The notes under the pieces are model-generated. The model had not been told where the DNA came from, did not search any database, and saw only the letters and a program-made list of their open reading frames with translations. 64,000 nucleotides of DNA from Gamsiella multidivaricata (taxonomy: Eukaryota > Mortierellomycota > Mortierellomycetes > Mortierellales > Mortierellaceae), in contig NW_026251747.1 in the NCBI RefSeq assembly GCF_025024155.1, positions 186,001 to 250,000 of the forward strand, written 5' to 3'. Below, one piece after another: positions 12,410-23,292 of this stretch (positions are counted from its first letter, which is position 1; every line of letters begins with the position of its first letter). The translations under genes and the position numbers were made by a program.

Positions 12410-13171
12410 CGGAATGTAAAGTGACAAGAGCTGAGCAGACGTGAAGATGCAAGAAAAGTCGCCCACACTCAAGTTGCTTATGCTGGGTCTGAGTAGGGGT
12501 GGAGGTGGAGGTGGGGGTGGAGGTCGAAGGTGAGGTGGAGGCAAGAGTGAAGCGAGGGAAGAAGAAGAGGAGGGGTGCTCGTGGTAGAGAGGATAGTGCG
12601 AGAAATAGGCGTGCGAGAAATGGCCGAGCGCTTCAGGAACAAGGTAAAAAAAAAAACTTAAAAATGAAAAGTGTAAACAAAATGCGTATCAATCATCTGG
12701 CGATGACAAAGACAAACCCAGCAAACCGTGACAGCAAGGACAAGGTCAAAGAAAAAAGCTTTCTTTCTTGCAGTGAAGAATAGGTCTGCTGCTGCATTTT
12801 GGTCTTTATTTGGCGAGTCGTATAGTCTATGAGGGACAGGTGTGCGGGCCTAGGTTATAACAACTTGTATGACAAACGGGAGTAAATAATGTCTACACAC
12901 AGTGCCATCCAGTTGAATCTAAATAGTCCACTTTTTTTGATGTGATACGAATGGAAGACAAGATGAGATGCAAAAGGAGATCAAAAAATCACCCTGGTCT
13001 AGTTCGTTGACAAATAAGCCTGTTACTGTGACGGTAGCATTGTTTGCGTCCAGGTCGAAGTACAAAGGTGCTCGGATGCATCACCGTGGACCTTTCTTCT
13101 TTTGTCCGCTTTGCTAACAAATCCAATGTTTGCATCTCTTCCCTCTTCTTTCACACGGCAAATCACGGAAT
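12410..13171. other. Divergent intergenic region
   Basis: This separates the minus-strand membrane-protein gene from the plus-strand LRR-like gene, so it should contain both promoters. It holds a GGTGGAGG-type purine repeat near 12496-12520. Open frames through it look low-complexity rather than coding. Confidence 0.5.
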
Positions 13172-16100
13172 ATGACGATCCCAGGCCCCACCGAGCACCA
13201 TGCACAAGCCTTTCGGGCCAGCTCCTCCTCTAAAGTCATCACCATCCCCACTCGCTTGGACAACTCGACCGGAGAGCGCATTATCCGGTGGTTAGACATC
13301 CAGAGAATCTTTAAGGATGCTGAATATATCTTGAACGGCGAGAACGCCGTCCTCTTCATGGCCGATGATAATTTAGAGGAGTAAGTGTGGATGGAAGCAC
13401 AAATGAAGGCTGAAAATGGTATGGAGCGAAAGATCGTATACTGAACTACGGTCAATGACAACTGTGTTTTCGTTATAGCCTTGTCCCACTGAGGATCAGC
13501 CATTGTCCAGGGGTTGTGCTCGAGGTCGTTGTCAGCAGCGCTGGACAGAATGTCATCAGCTCTACAGCTGAGATAGCACCCAAGCAGCAGACCCCACCAG
13601 ATTCCAGGATCTCATCTACTTGTATGGATTCAAATGTCATCGTCGCTTACTGTGGGACCATGGATGCCTCGAGAACGTCACGATCAGGAGATGATGTTGC
13701 TATCGACTCTGTGTCAAAAACATTAGCTAACCTTCCCGTCATGGACTCGGAACCATCGGGCCAGATTCTTCCAGTCTGCACGGAAAGCGTGGTGCAGGAG
13801 ACGAGTATGTCTGCCCGGGACTACCTCAACAAGTACAGCTCACAGCTACAGACTCTCCAGTCTGGCCAACTGAACCTTGTAGCTACAATGCAGTCTGGTC
13901 ACTCGGATATTTGTGCGACTATCAAGACAGAGATGGACAAGAACAGGTCTCTTCAAGAGCAGATCCTTCAGATGCAACAGCAGATGGACGAGAACGAGAG
14001 GAAGGTGCATCAGCAGTTATTGGAGAAGCAGGAACAGATCCTCAGGTTGCAACAACAGGCCCTCGACCGCTTGGCCATCATCCAGAGCCATGTCCAAGCT
14101 GTCCTCACCCAGACCTACGAACTTCACGAGTATCCTATTCCTCGTCTATTCATCGTGCTCCCAAAGACGCTACGGCTTCGCGACAAGCTTCTCAAGCCCT
14201 TTTCGGAGCAGTTTCGACTCTATTTCTTGTGCGAGTGTGGCGCACATACCATGTCTGAGGGAACCAAGGTTCCGCACAAGATCCATCTGGCCAAACACGA
14301 GGGATACGACTTGGATCGACCGAACGAGTTCTTTGAGAAGTACGGGTCTTATGTCCTGACATTGATGCAGATGATCAAGTTCGGGATCACCGTGGCCGGG
14401 GTCCTGGTGCCTTCACTAGCACACCTAGGAGTCATGGAAGGTATCGAGGCAGCTGAGGGTCAGCTTAAGTTTACGAAGCACAACATCGAGTCTCTCGTGG
14501 ACAACACCATCACGTTTATCGAGGATCAGCAAAAGAGCGCCAACGGTGGAATTAGCATGATCGAAGAACAGACACAGATGGATAAGCTCGAGGTCTTGGA
14601 AGGAGCAGATCTGCGACAGTTGGAGTCGTATCTGAAGGTCCAGGACAAGGGCCGCGTTCTTGGCAACCTATACAGGATTGTCACGACGGAGGGATATGTC
14701 AAGTGGGTGTGCATCGACCACTATCGCGAAAACTATCGGGCATCGGCAGTCCAGCAACTACGAGATACTGTCCAGGCCAATGCTGGGACTTTTATCGAGC
14801 AGCTGGGTAAGATCAAGATCACTCTTGCGTCTCCTACTCAAGCGGCGCAGTTTTACGGCAGTCTGATCAAGGCGCGAGGAGTTCATGAGCTGGGTATTAC
14901 ACTGAACTGGGACGTATCAATGGACGATCTTCAGAGCTTCGCTGTTGCTGTCACGAAAGCGGGTATCGTCTGTCTGACCATGTGGGGTCAAGCCATCAAG
15001 GGACAAACATTGGACTATTTCAACCGCTACCGCCGCTTCAACCCCATCGTGGGGCTCATGTCTAACGCGCGGATCCAGGCACTGCACCTCGTTTCATTCA
15101 GCGATTTTTTTACGCGTATCAGCAGCTCTCATATCCAGATGGCATCTCAGCTTCGAGTCATAACGATGCGCTCCACCCCTCTTGAGGATGACGTATCCAT
15201 GGGAGTACTTACCCAGATTCTTGAGAACTCTCCCAATTTGACGGAGCTGTGGTTGGATACGGACAATCCGGACAAGGCCTACCAAATGATCTTAAGCAAG
15301 ATTTGCATTCTGCCAAAACTCAAGTCTCTGGGCCTTCAGTTCAGAACCAAGGGTGTGGCAGTCGAGCTCCTCATGTGGAGCATCAAGACTATGAATGCGT
15401 CGTTTGTCAGCATCACGGCATCATCTCCACCCCACCTTACATTTGTTCAACGAGGCGTTCTCACTCACTTGTTGATAAAGAATCGTATTCGCATTTCGGA
15501 CGACGCTCGGCTGGCTAAAATACTACACGAGAACCCGAAGCTATTGGAGATCAGCCTTAAATGCGACAGCGAGCGATTTCATGCGATCATTGAGCTGGTT
15601 GCATCGACGAGAGAGCGATGGCGATTGGAAGGATACGATCTTCAGCGGTTGCGACTCGAACTCACTCAGGACTACAGGCAGGAACGTGAGGATGAAATCA
15701 AATCCACTGTGCAATTCTCAGAGCATTCTGTTGCTTATGACATGTTCACTCATGTCAATTTGAGATCTGAATGGAGGCCCGATCCGGATTATTTACCGCC
15801 GCTATTCCGTCGATATGGATGGTCCATCGTGACATTAGACGCCGGGCGTGGAAAACTTGACGATGATCTCGCCCTACAACTGGACAGATCTACAGAAGAG
15901 AGAACATCCAACCTTGCGGCTCTTGCGCTGGACCCAACACGACTATCGTCCAATGGTGCTGAGTGCATTGACCGAGTTCTCAGTCGCTCAAACAAGCTCC
16001 AGGACTTCTCGATCTACCTCCGAGGTCCATTTACTGGGAATCCAGCTGGGACATGGCTACTAGGCCGCCACAAGGAGAAACTGACTTCTTTAGATGCAAA

Positions 16101-16692
16101 GGTTGCACAGGCGGACCTGGATATTCCGTGTCTGGCGGAAATCTTGCCGATGAGACGCGATTTGCCGAGGCTGAGCTCACTGACGATTCTCAGCAGTGGC
16201 CTGAATACACAGGCCCACTTAGCTTTCCCTCAAGAATGCGTACCATGGCTCGCTGCGATGGTCTCTGCCCCAGGCAACCCAATAATCCCTACCCCACCGT
16301 CATCGAACCTAAGTGAACCTCCTGCCGCATTGTACTCCGTAACTGAGGCCGATACATCCATCTTATGGGAGCCATTGAGGAATGTCTGGCTCTATGTGTT
16401 TTCGCTCCAGTCTGAAGAGTGGAAGACTGTAATCAAGGCACTTGATTTCTCTACACTGGAAACACTGGGACTCAGGGGGACCGACTTTTCAACTAATGAA
16501 CTCCATGTATTGGTTGAGTGCATTCCCGAGGACGGCGCCGCAATACCGTTAATGGTTTTGGACTTCACATCGAGTGCTCTCTTCGAATCCAGCGGTGACT
16601 CTGAAGTGCGATCGCTATGCGAGACCCTTACAAGTAAGGCGCCTCGTGTTACAATCAAAGGACTTTTTAATAACCCATGTGGTGAGGTTTGA
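13172..16692 (+). CDS. Large LRR-like protein with FRLYFLCECG core, 1140 aa (intact copy)
   Basis: Two exons, 13172-13380 and 13479-16692, joined at a phase-2 intron (GTAAGT...TATAG). From the N-terminus: a small domain (about residues 20-85) containing DIQRIFKDAEYILNG, LFMADD and RISHCPGVVLEVVV; a Ser/Thr-rich linker; a Gln-rich coiled coil (about 180-270); then ELHEYPIPRLFIVLP and FRLYFLCECG (about 313-322). HLAKHEGYDL follows, then a hydrophobic segment (about 361-388). The second half of the core (DLRQLESYLKVQDKGR, GNLYRIVTTEGYVKWVC) comes next. From about residue 600 there are irregular LRR-like units such as LTELWLDTDN and LPKLKSLGLQF. I do not recognise a named family or catalytic motif. 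Coiled coil plus core plus LRR-like tail resembles receptor/NLR-like layouts, but no NACHT or NB-ARC P-loop is seen, so immunity is only a hypothesis. Relatives occur at 3.5, 16.9-20.4, 22.7 and 60.8 kb. Confidence 0.85.
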
Positions 16693-16917
16693 TATTTCAA
16701 ATACAGATTACCGTAAAAAAGGCGCAATAGCTGGTCTGTATTGTAATCCGTTAATGGGGTATATTATTGAAAGTGTATATCTGTTGTATATCGTACATAA
16801 AACCACATGTTCACACATCAAACTTGAGGTTGTGGAGACGATTTTAATGCTTTGTATATTGCAAAGCGACTTCCAAATGCAAAGTAGTATCTGGCGCCCA
16901 TGCCAAAGCAAAGGACC
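16693..16917. other. Convergent intergenic spacer
   Basis: A short tail-to-tail gap separates the plus-strand intact LRR-like gene and its minus-strand relative. It contains only 3' flanks. Confidence 0.6.
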
Positions 16918-19900
16918 CTACTCCATTTTGGTCATCAAACTGTAGCGCAAATAGAGATAGTCATATGCGTAGTACTTCTTGACGCGTCCCAGTGCTTCTG
17001 TCGAGCTGGTATCTCCATCCGCATCGCTTGGATCTGTGTATCTCGAGGCAGTCACCTTCTTGGAGCGAAGCCGCGGGTTGTAGTACTGCCCTAGATGGAC
17101 GGTGAACTGGTCCATGAAGCTCGCTCGCCATCCCGCCAGAACTTCTTCCGCTTCCGGACTATACCCGCTACTGATCACGGCTAAGGTTTCCAGTCTCGTC
17201 AGGTCCAAAGATCTAAACAAGCCAGTGAGCCAAGAGTCGACTCGACTGGAGCGGGAACGCAGCTGTAGGCGTCTTGCGGAGTTAATGGACGGAAGGGACG
17301 GAACGGTAGTGGTGTCTGAATCTGAATCCAGATGAAGCAAAGCGTTAAAGTTTGTGTCGATCCCAGTGGAGTCGTCCCGTGCGGTAGCTTCCGTCCATCC
17401 GACCCATAGACGCTTCAAAGAAACCTTCTCTAGATAGCTGGGAACCTTGTTGGCATCATCGAGGTACTCCATAGATAGCGATTCAACTTGAGAGTTCGGC
17501 AGTGCATCCCAAAGCGGCTTGAGATCCATGGAACTCATCTTCTCTACAAAAACGGAGCGTAGGGTCTCATAGTTGACGAACTTAAAGAGTCTGTGCATGC
17601 CTGTAGAGAGACCCAGATGGGTAAGGGGAAGCCGTGGCAGGATCTGAGACAGGAACCCGAGCAACGCTTCTGACACAAACACCTTCAAGTCGAGTTGCGT
17701 CAGTTGCGAAAACATATCGTCCTTGCGGAGGAGAGAGGATAGAATCAGAGAGCTCTTGGTAGAGAAAGAGTCATCCAAACTGATTGTGGAAACAGGTTGT
17801 AGATCCAAGGCGGTATGTGCATCGAAACGCGAGTAGACCTTGTCAAAAATCAGGACCTCGAGTGTGCTTGCGAACGTCTGGACCGTCTCCTGCAGCTCAT
17901 GTAAATCGAAGAGACAGTTCACCAGGACCAGCTCTCTGAGCACCTCGGTCGCGGCCTGGACATCGGGCAGCAGGTCCCTGACTACAGAGTTTGTCTCGTC
18001 ACGGAAGCCAAACAGATGAAGGACCTGTAGGCGCTTCAACGATGCGATCGCTAGGCTGAGCTCCGGCTGCATCCTGGAGATACCGTTCCTCCCCAGTCGG
18101 AGCTCCACGAGGTTCGGGCAATGGTACAGGATATTGGCCAGACGATCCTGGTCCGAGATCCGAACCGGATTCATGAAGTGCAGGCTGCGAAGTTGCGACG
18201 GCGGCAGGCCCTGGGACAAGTTGGACGTCCTGCTCGCAAAAAGGTCCAGTCGCTTCAGCGAAAAATGTTGGATCTTGCGGTTCGCCAACAGTTCCAGCAA
18301 GGGGTAGTACCTACCCTTGCCCAGCAGTCTGAAGTCTGGCGTGGGATTTTTGTCGTCCTTCAAGTCTACGCGAACGATCCTCACGTTGGATCTCGCAAGG
18401 CTGTCGACCAGTTTGCTGAGATCCGAGGAGCTGACACCCCAGTCCAGCGCCACATGCAGCTCGTTGACGGCGGGTGCCTGATTCCCAAGCTGTCTGAAAA
18501 AGTCTTTGGCGACAACGGACGAGGCCAGCGTGACAGTGACTCTCCGAAGGTGTGGATCGTACTGACCGTGGTTGACATTGATTGTATGAAGGAACGACTT
18601 CATGGCGACCTCACGATAGGAGGCCCGGTAGTGCTCGAGACAGACCCACTTGACATGGCCTTTCGACGTCGTGATTCTATAGAGGTTGCCCAGAATCTTG
18701 TCCTTGTCCTTATAACGCAGGAAGGTCTCCAGTCGGCGCAGATCTGCGCCTTCAAGTGCGTCCAGATGTTTGAACAAGTCCTGCTCTCCCTCCAAGGCTT
18801 CGCTCTCCGTCCCAGCGGCGCCGGCAATCTTCTCGTTGGTGAGCTTTTGCTCCAGAAAGTCGATCGATACCTTGATGGCCTCCAAGGTGTTGCCCGTCAC
18901 CTCCTCCATGCTGTCCGCGACCTTTCCCAGGCTCTCATTCAGAACCCCGACTGCCGGGGCCACTACCGCGGTCGCCATCAAGCAGTGTCTCAGGATTAGC
19001 AGCATGCCCAGCACATACGGCCCATATCGCTCAAAAAACTGGGTAGGCCTTGCCAGCTCATATCCTTCGTGGTTCGCCAGATGGATCCGATGCTCGCTCG
19101 CCTGTGCCACCATGGATGTGCTGCTGGACTCGGAATCTGCCTTGGAATGCTCACCGCACTCGCACAAAAAGTACAAGCGGAACTTTTCTTGGATAAGCTT
19201 CCTCGGGTCCCAGCCCTTGACCATATCCATGAACCCTTGTTTCTCGTCTGCCACAGGGTCGATATCGCCACTGGCCGAAACCTCCCTGTTCCCTAGCAAG
19301 ACAACGAACAGTCGCGGGATCGGATACTCGTGCAACTCGTAGTTCTGGATCAGGACCGCCTCGATTTTTTGTTGTAGCACTACAAGTCGATCGTTCGTCA
19401 TTTGCTACGTCCGCTGCAGCTGCTCGTCGCGCGCCTTGGCCTCGGCTTGTAGCTGCAGCATGTGGAAGAGTTGCTGCATCAGCTGTCCGTGGTACTCGGA
19501 TTGGCAGTTGGTTGACTGGGACAGCTGGAACTGCAGATGCGCGACCTGCTGGGAGATTTCGTTCGTGGACACTGGAGCCTTGTACTCAGAGGGTGCCAGT
19601 GAGAACGAGGGAGAGATCAAAGGCAGGGCACTCGCAGACTGTGCGCCCATGTTAGATGGCGACGGATAGCGCTCTAAGGTTAACGCTACCGTGGAGCTGT
19701 TCAGGTTCAAGGGCGATTCGAGGGCAGATGAAACCGGTGAAGGCGGGACTTGTGAGGGACTGAAGCCAGATTCTACGTTCGAAATCTTAATGGCATCGGC
19801 AAAGGAGACAGGCTCACTGTCGCTGTCTGAACTGTCATCGCTGTCACAATTGTCAGAACGGTTGTAATTGGCGACGGAGTTGCTTTTGGCGGCAAATGCT

Positions 19901-20379
19901 GGGCAAGGCGGTACATAGTCGTGGTCGTTGTCAACAACAGCTGGGGGACTGAGCGACATATGGGCTTGGGCTGCAACGCATTGTACAGAAGCAGATGAGT
20001 AGAGCAGTGCTTTGCCTTGGGCGACAACGATATCGACAATGTCGTCGGGGTAATGTGCAATCCTCTTGGGATCGTACCTGAAAAAAAAAATTGCGGTGAG
20101 AAAATCAGAGCGCGTCTGGTTGGTGGAAATACCTTAACTGAAAAAAGCGCCCTTTGTTTCATGGTCCATGCAGGGAAGATGCTTGCGCCCAGAGTCTACT
20201 TACCTCTTGCCGTTCTCGTCGTGGAGGAACAGGATGTTGGTGCCACCGACCTTGAAGCGGACCGCATCAGGAAAAATGTCCTGGATATCGTCCATCTGGC
20301 TGTAGTACCGGCCCTTAGCATCTTGTCGCACAGCCAGGGTCTCGACCTCGCTCTCCAGTCGGAATCGCTGCTGTCGCAT
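16918..20379 (-). pseudogene. LRR-like FRLYFLCECG family gene with one in-frame TAG (nonsense or readthrough)
   Basis: Two exons, 20379-20204 and 20077-16918, join at a phase-2 intron like the paralogue at 13172. Everything is open over 1111 codons except one TAG at 19407-19405 (about codon 283), read ...LQRT-stop-QMTNDRL.... The N-terminal domain is clear: DIQDIFPDAVRF, GGTNILFLHDENGKRYDP and RIAHYPDDIVDIVV. It is followed by a Ser-rich linker and a Gln-rich coiled coil that the TAG interrupts. Then come ELHEYPIPRLFVVL, FRLYFLCECG, HEGYEL, a hydrophobic stretch, GNLYRITTSKGHVKWVC and many LRR-like units (LVELRLGRNGI; LTQLDLKVF). The C-terminus is YDYLYLRYSLMTKME. The TAG differs from CAG (Gln) by one transition, and Gln fits the Q-rich context, so recent nonsense is the simplest reading. 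A functional two-part gene or stop readthrough cannot be excluded. Confidence 0.85.
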
Positions 20380-20579
20380 GCTTGGTCACTGAAGGTGACG
20401 AGGGAGGGGGTGAAAGGAAGTTAGAGAAAAAGAGGGATAGAGAGTTCTGCAGAGGAGTCTGTCAGGATGAGCAAGATGGTAAATGGCAATTGGATGAGAC
20501 CAAATGCCCATGGAGTCCACTCGACCCTCGGAGCTCGTACCGTCGCCCAGAGGCACCTAGCCTTCGCATGCATGTGTGA

Positions 20580-22062
20580 ATTTATTTATTTTTTTTCCAC
20601 TTCGATTGGCTGCTTGCATACAGGGGAAGGACGCGCGTTCCCCACTCCACTCCTCCGACCAATACACCACCGCCATGGCGCGATCGGCATTCGAGGAGGA
20701 ATGGGAGAGGTTGCTTCTGTTGGCGTTGCTGGAGGAAGAAGACAGCATGAACTTGCTGTTCGAGGCTGCCGGTACGGCTCATTGCGACTTCTTTCTGGCT
20801 CAGGCCGGCCTTGCAGTGAATCCTGTCAGCCTGTTTCCGGGCAGCCCTGAAGATGACCTGCTGGAAATCCTGCGACTCTCTTTTGACTATCGATTCATAG
20901 AGCGACCCCTCGCCTACCAAATGGATAAGCAAAACACTATTGTCCGCCTTGGCAACTTCTCAAACAGGCAGTGGTTGGCATACATGCGAATGACGCGCTT
21001 GAGCTTTCTCCATCTTTTGCGATTGATCGAGGACCACTGCGTCTTCAAGAACAATAGTAACAGAGAACAAACCCATCCTATGATACAGCTCGCCGTTACT
21101 CTTGCCCGCCTCAGCCACTATGGGAATAGAATGAGCGCCATGCGGCTTGGGGACTTCTAGGGCTACAGCGAGGGATCATGTGTGAACTTCGTTGACAGGT
21201 GTCTCCGTGCGATACTGTCGCTAGAGGGACAATGTCTGTCCTGGCCTGGTGATGAAGAGCATTGCCTTCATTCGCAAAGAATGGCCAGGAAGGGCCTTCC
21301 CGGTTGTGTTGGCTTTCTGGACGGTACTACAGTTTCACTTGAGCAGCGCCCTGCGCACCATGGCGACTTCTTTTATGATCGGTATGGCCGCTACTCTTTT
21401 AGCGTTCAGGTCGTGTGCAATATGGATAGGAAGATCATTTTCCTGTATACTGCTGGTCAGTCAGGTATGTAAATCCTTTTTTTTTTTTTCCTTCCGGCGC
21501 TCCGTGACAACACTGACTCACTGCGAGCTGTCCTTTTGTTCTCCTTAGGTTGCTGCCACGATCATTACGCCTTTCGTTGTTCAGATCTTTGGACTCGACA
21601 GGCCGAGTATTTTGCGCCAGGGGAGTACCTCCAGCTTATCCGGTCTCGACAGTCACCGTGTCAATGTTCAAGGGGGCCAATCTGGTCAAGGATGAGACGG
21701 ACTTCAATACGTGTGTTGCCCATGCCCGCGCATGCAACGAGCACACCATTGGTATTTTGAAAGCAGGGTGGATGTCCCTGAAGGACTTGCCGGTTCGGAT
21801 CCGAGAGGAGACATATGACAAGAATGTGAAAAAAGCTTTGGACTGGATAACAGTCTGCGCTATTTTTCACAACTTTTTGCATACGCGAGGCGAGCGCACG
21901 CAGCAGGACATACACGAGTACCCAATCCCTCTTTTGCCCCAAGATAAGCTGCCTGTTAATCTCTTAGAGCAGGAGCAGGAGCAGGAGCGGGATGGGCAAG
22001 CGGGTCAGCGATTCAGGAACAGGGTCATGCACCAAGCCCTGAATCACGGTTGCAGTTCGTAG
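20580..22062 (+). mobile_element. PIF/Harbinger-like DDE transposase gene, inactivated
   Basis: The frame starting near 20674 (MARSAFEEEWERLLLLALLEEE) runs to an in-frame TAG at 21158. It then continues in the same frame through VNFVDRCLRAIL and GCVGFLDGTTVSLEQRP, which carries the first catalytic Asp of the DDE_Tnp_4/HARBI1 type. A phase-compatible intron (GTATGTAA...CCTTAG, about 21465-21548) leads to GCCHDHYAFRCSDLW. At about 21629 GEYL is followed by a small out-of-frame deletion that removes the expected LADPAYP segment with the second catalytic Asp. The frame then resumes as PVSTVTVSMFKGANLVKDETDF, NEHTIGILKAGW with the catalytic Glu, and a tail ending at 22062. Nonsense plus loss of the second Asp means it cannot be active. 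Terminal inverted repeats and target-site duplications were not identified by eye. Confidence 0.85.
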
Positions 22063-22226
22063 GGTATTGTCACTTAAAACCCCACTCACAATCCTTACAT
22101 GAGACGCCCAGAGCGCCATGGAACTCTGCTGCAACAGGAACTGCAGGAGCTACAGCTACAGAACTTGAACATCATGAATAAACAGATTTATTGGCTTTTG
22201 CGTCGACGACTTCCTTTTGTGCGGGT

Positions 22227-22728
22227 TCATTTCCTTTGTATACTAGAGGTTGTTGGACACGGGAGGTTTGGCTGATTGCCGGCTGGGGTATAAAACATGG
22301 CACTTTTCCCCGGGGGCGCTTTCTCACGATAGACCTGCCCATCGATGAAGTGCAACAATGCCGTCAGTCGCAATGTCTCGTTCCTTGCTTCGATGAACAC
22401 CTTTGAGCGCTGAATTAACTCCAGGCTGATGCTGAGAGTTGTTGGGTTGGCAAGCACGTACAGGGTGGCAGCAGTTTCCGTTGCCTGTATGCCTTCTCGG
22501 AATTGCTGGTGCTGCCGCTGGTGTGAGAGGGGTTGTCCGTGGCTGGGTCGTCGCCCCGTTTCCTCTTAGAAAAGGCCATCACCGCCTCCGGTGTGTCCGC
22601 GACGCCGTTCATTGCTTCGTACAGGGTAGACCCCTTGCATGGTCCAGATATCGCTTGGCCTGCGCATGCCTTCCCAACAAGACGTGGTGTGCCATAACTG
22701 AAAGTTCTCACTCTGAGCAGCAGATCTG
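22227..22728 (-). pseudogene. Possible decayed accessory ORF of the Harbinger-like element
   Basis: On the minus strand, convergent with the transposase, two frames look coding when joined by a shift near 22440-22460: TLYEAMNGVADTPEAVMAFSKRKRGDD (part of the upstream frame) and ISLELIQRSKVFIEARNETLRL. PIF/Harbinger elements usually carry a second, Myb/SANT-like DNA-binding protein gene, and position and orientation fit such a remnant. No Myb motif is visible, so the assignment is tentative. The right limit is set where similarity to the LRR-like family begins. Confidence 0.4.
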
Positions 22729-22729
22729 A

Positions 22730-23183
22730 TTTTGTCTTCCCACAAGGATCCATTCCATGGCTTGTTGCGATGCTCTCTACTGTCCCGAGCGACCCGTCCG
22801 TCCAAGAGCACTCCCTTCTACAGATCACAGCAACGGAGTCATTGGTCACTCGATCGACCAAGTCCATTACGGATATGTCGACAACATGGGAGCCACTGCA
22901 AGAGCTTGGATTGCCTGGGCTTCGGTTCCAGCCTGAAGACTGGAAGACACTTATCGAGACTCTTGAGCTCGATCTGCTGGAAACGCTAGGTTTTCGTCGA
23001 AGCAACTTTTCTGCCGACGCGCTCAAAATACTAGTCGAACGCGTCACGGAGGATGGGTCCGAGGTACCGCTAAGGCATCTAGACTTTACAGACTCAGATC
23101 TCTCAAGGTGCGCCATTTCTGAAGCACATTCGCTATGCGCAGCGTTAAAGAGATGGCGCCGTTTGTGGAGATCGAAGGATTAA
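22730..23183 (+). pseudogene. 3' fragment of an LRR-like family gene
   Basis: The frame FPQGSIPWLVAMLS...WEPLQ...LRFQPEDWKTLIETLELDLLETLGFRRSNFSADALKILVERVTEDGSEVPLRHLDFTDSDL matches, block by block, the last 150 or so residues of the gene at 13172-16692 (FPQECVPWLAAMVS, EEWKTVIKALDFSTLETLGLRGTDF, VLDFTSS). It starts without an ATG directly after transposon-related sequence and ends at a stop at 23183. It is the 3' end of a further family member. Its upstream part is missing here, probably through transposon insertion and deletion. Confidence 0.85.
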
Positions 23184-23292
23184 ACATAATCACCGTGTAA
23201 ACATACACTATTTCACTCCAGTAATGATAATAAGAACGAATACTTTGTTTCTTTGTTTATTTTCAATGAAGAAAGAGTATCGGCACGACATC

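Noticed and set aside
12410..12544. Upstream in-frame ATG giving a polyproline N-terminus to the membrane protein
   Set aside because: It would bury the clear signal peptide that begins at MFGSF, and the polyproline stretch comes from a GGTGGAGG-type repeat.
18121..18999. 292-codon plus-strand open frame
   Set aside because: It is antisense to the LRR-like core, whose reading frame has clear homology to two other copies. The antisense product has no domain, so it is a shadow frame.
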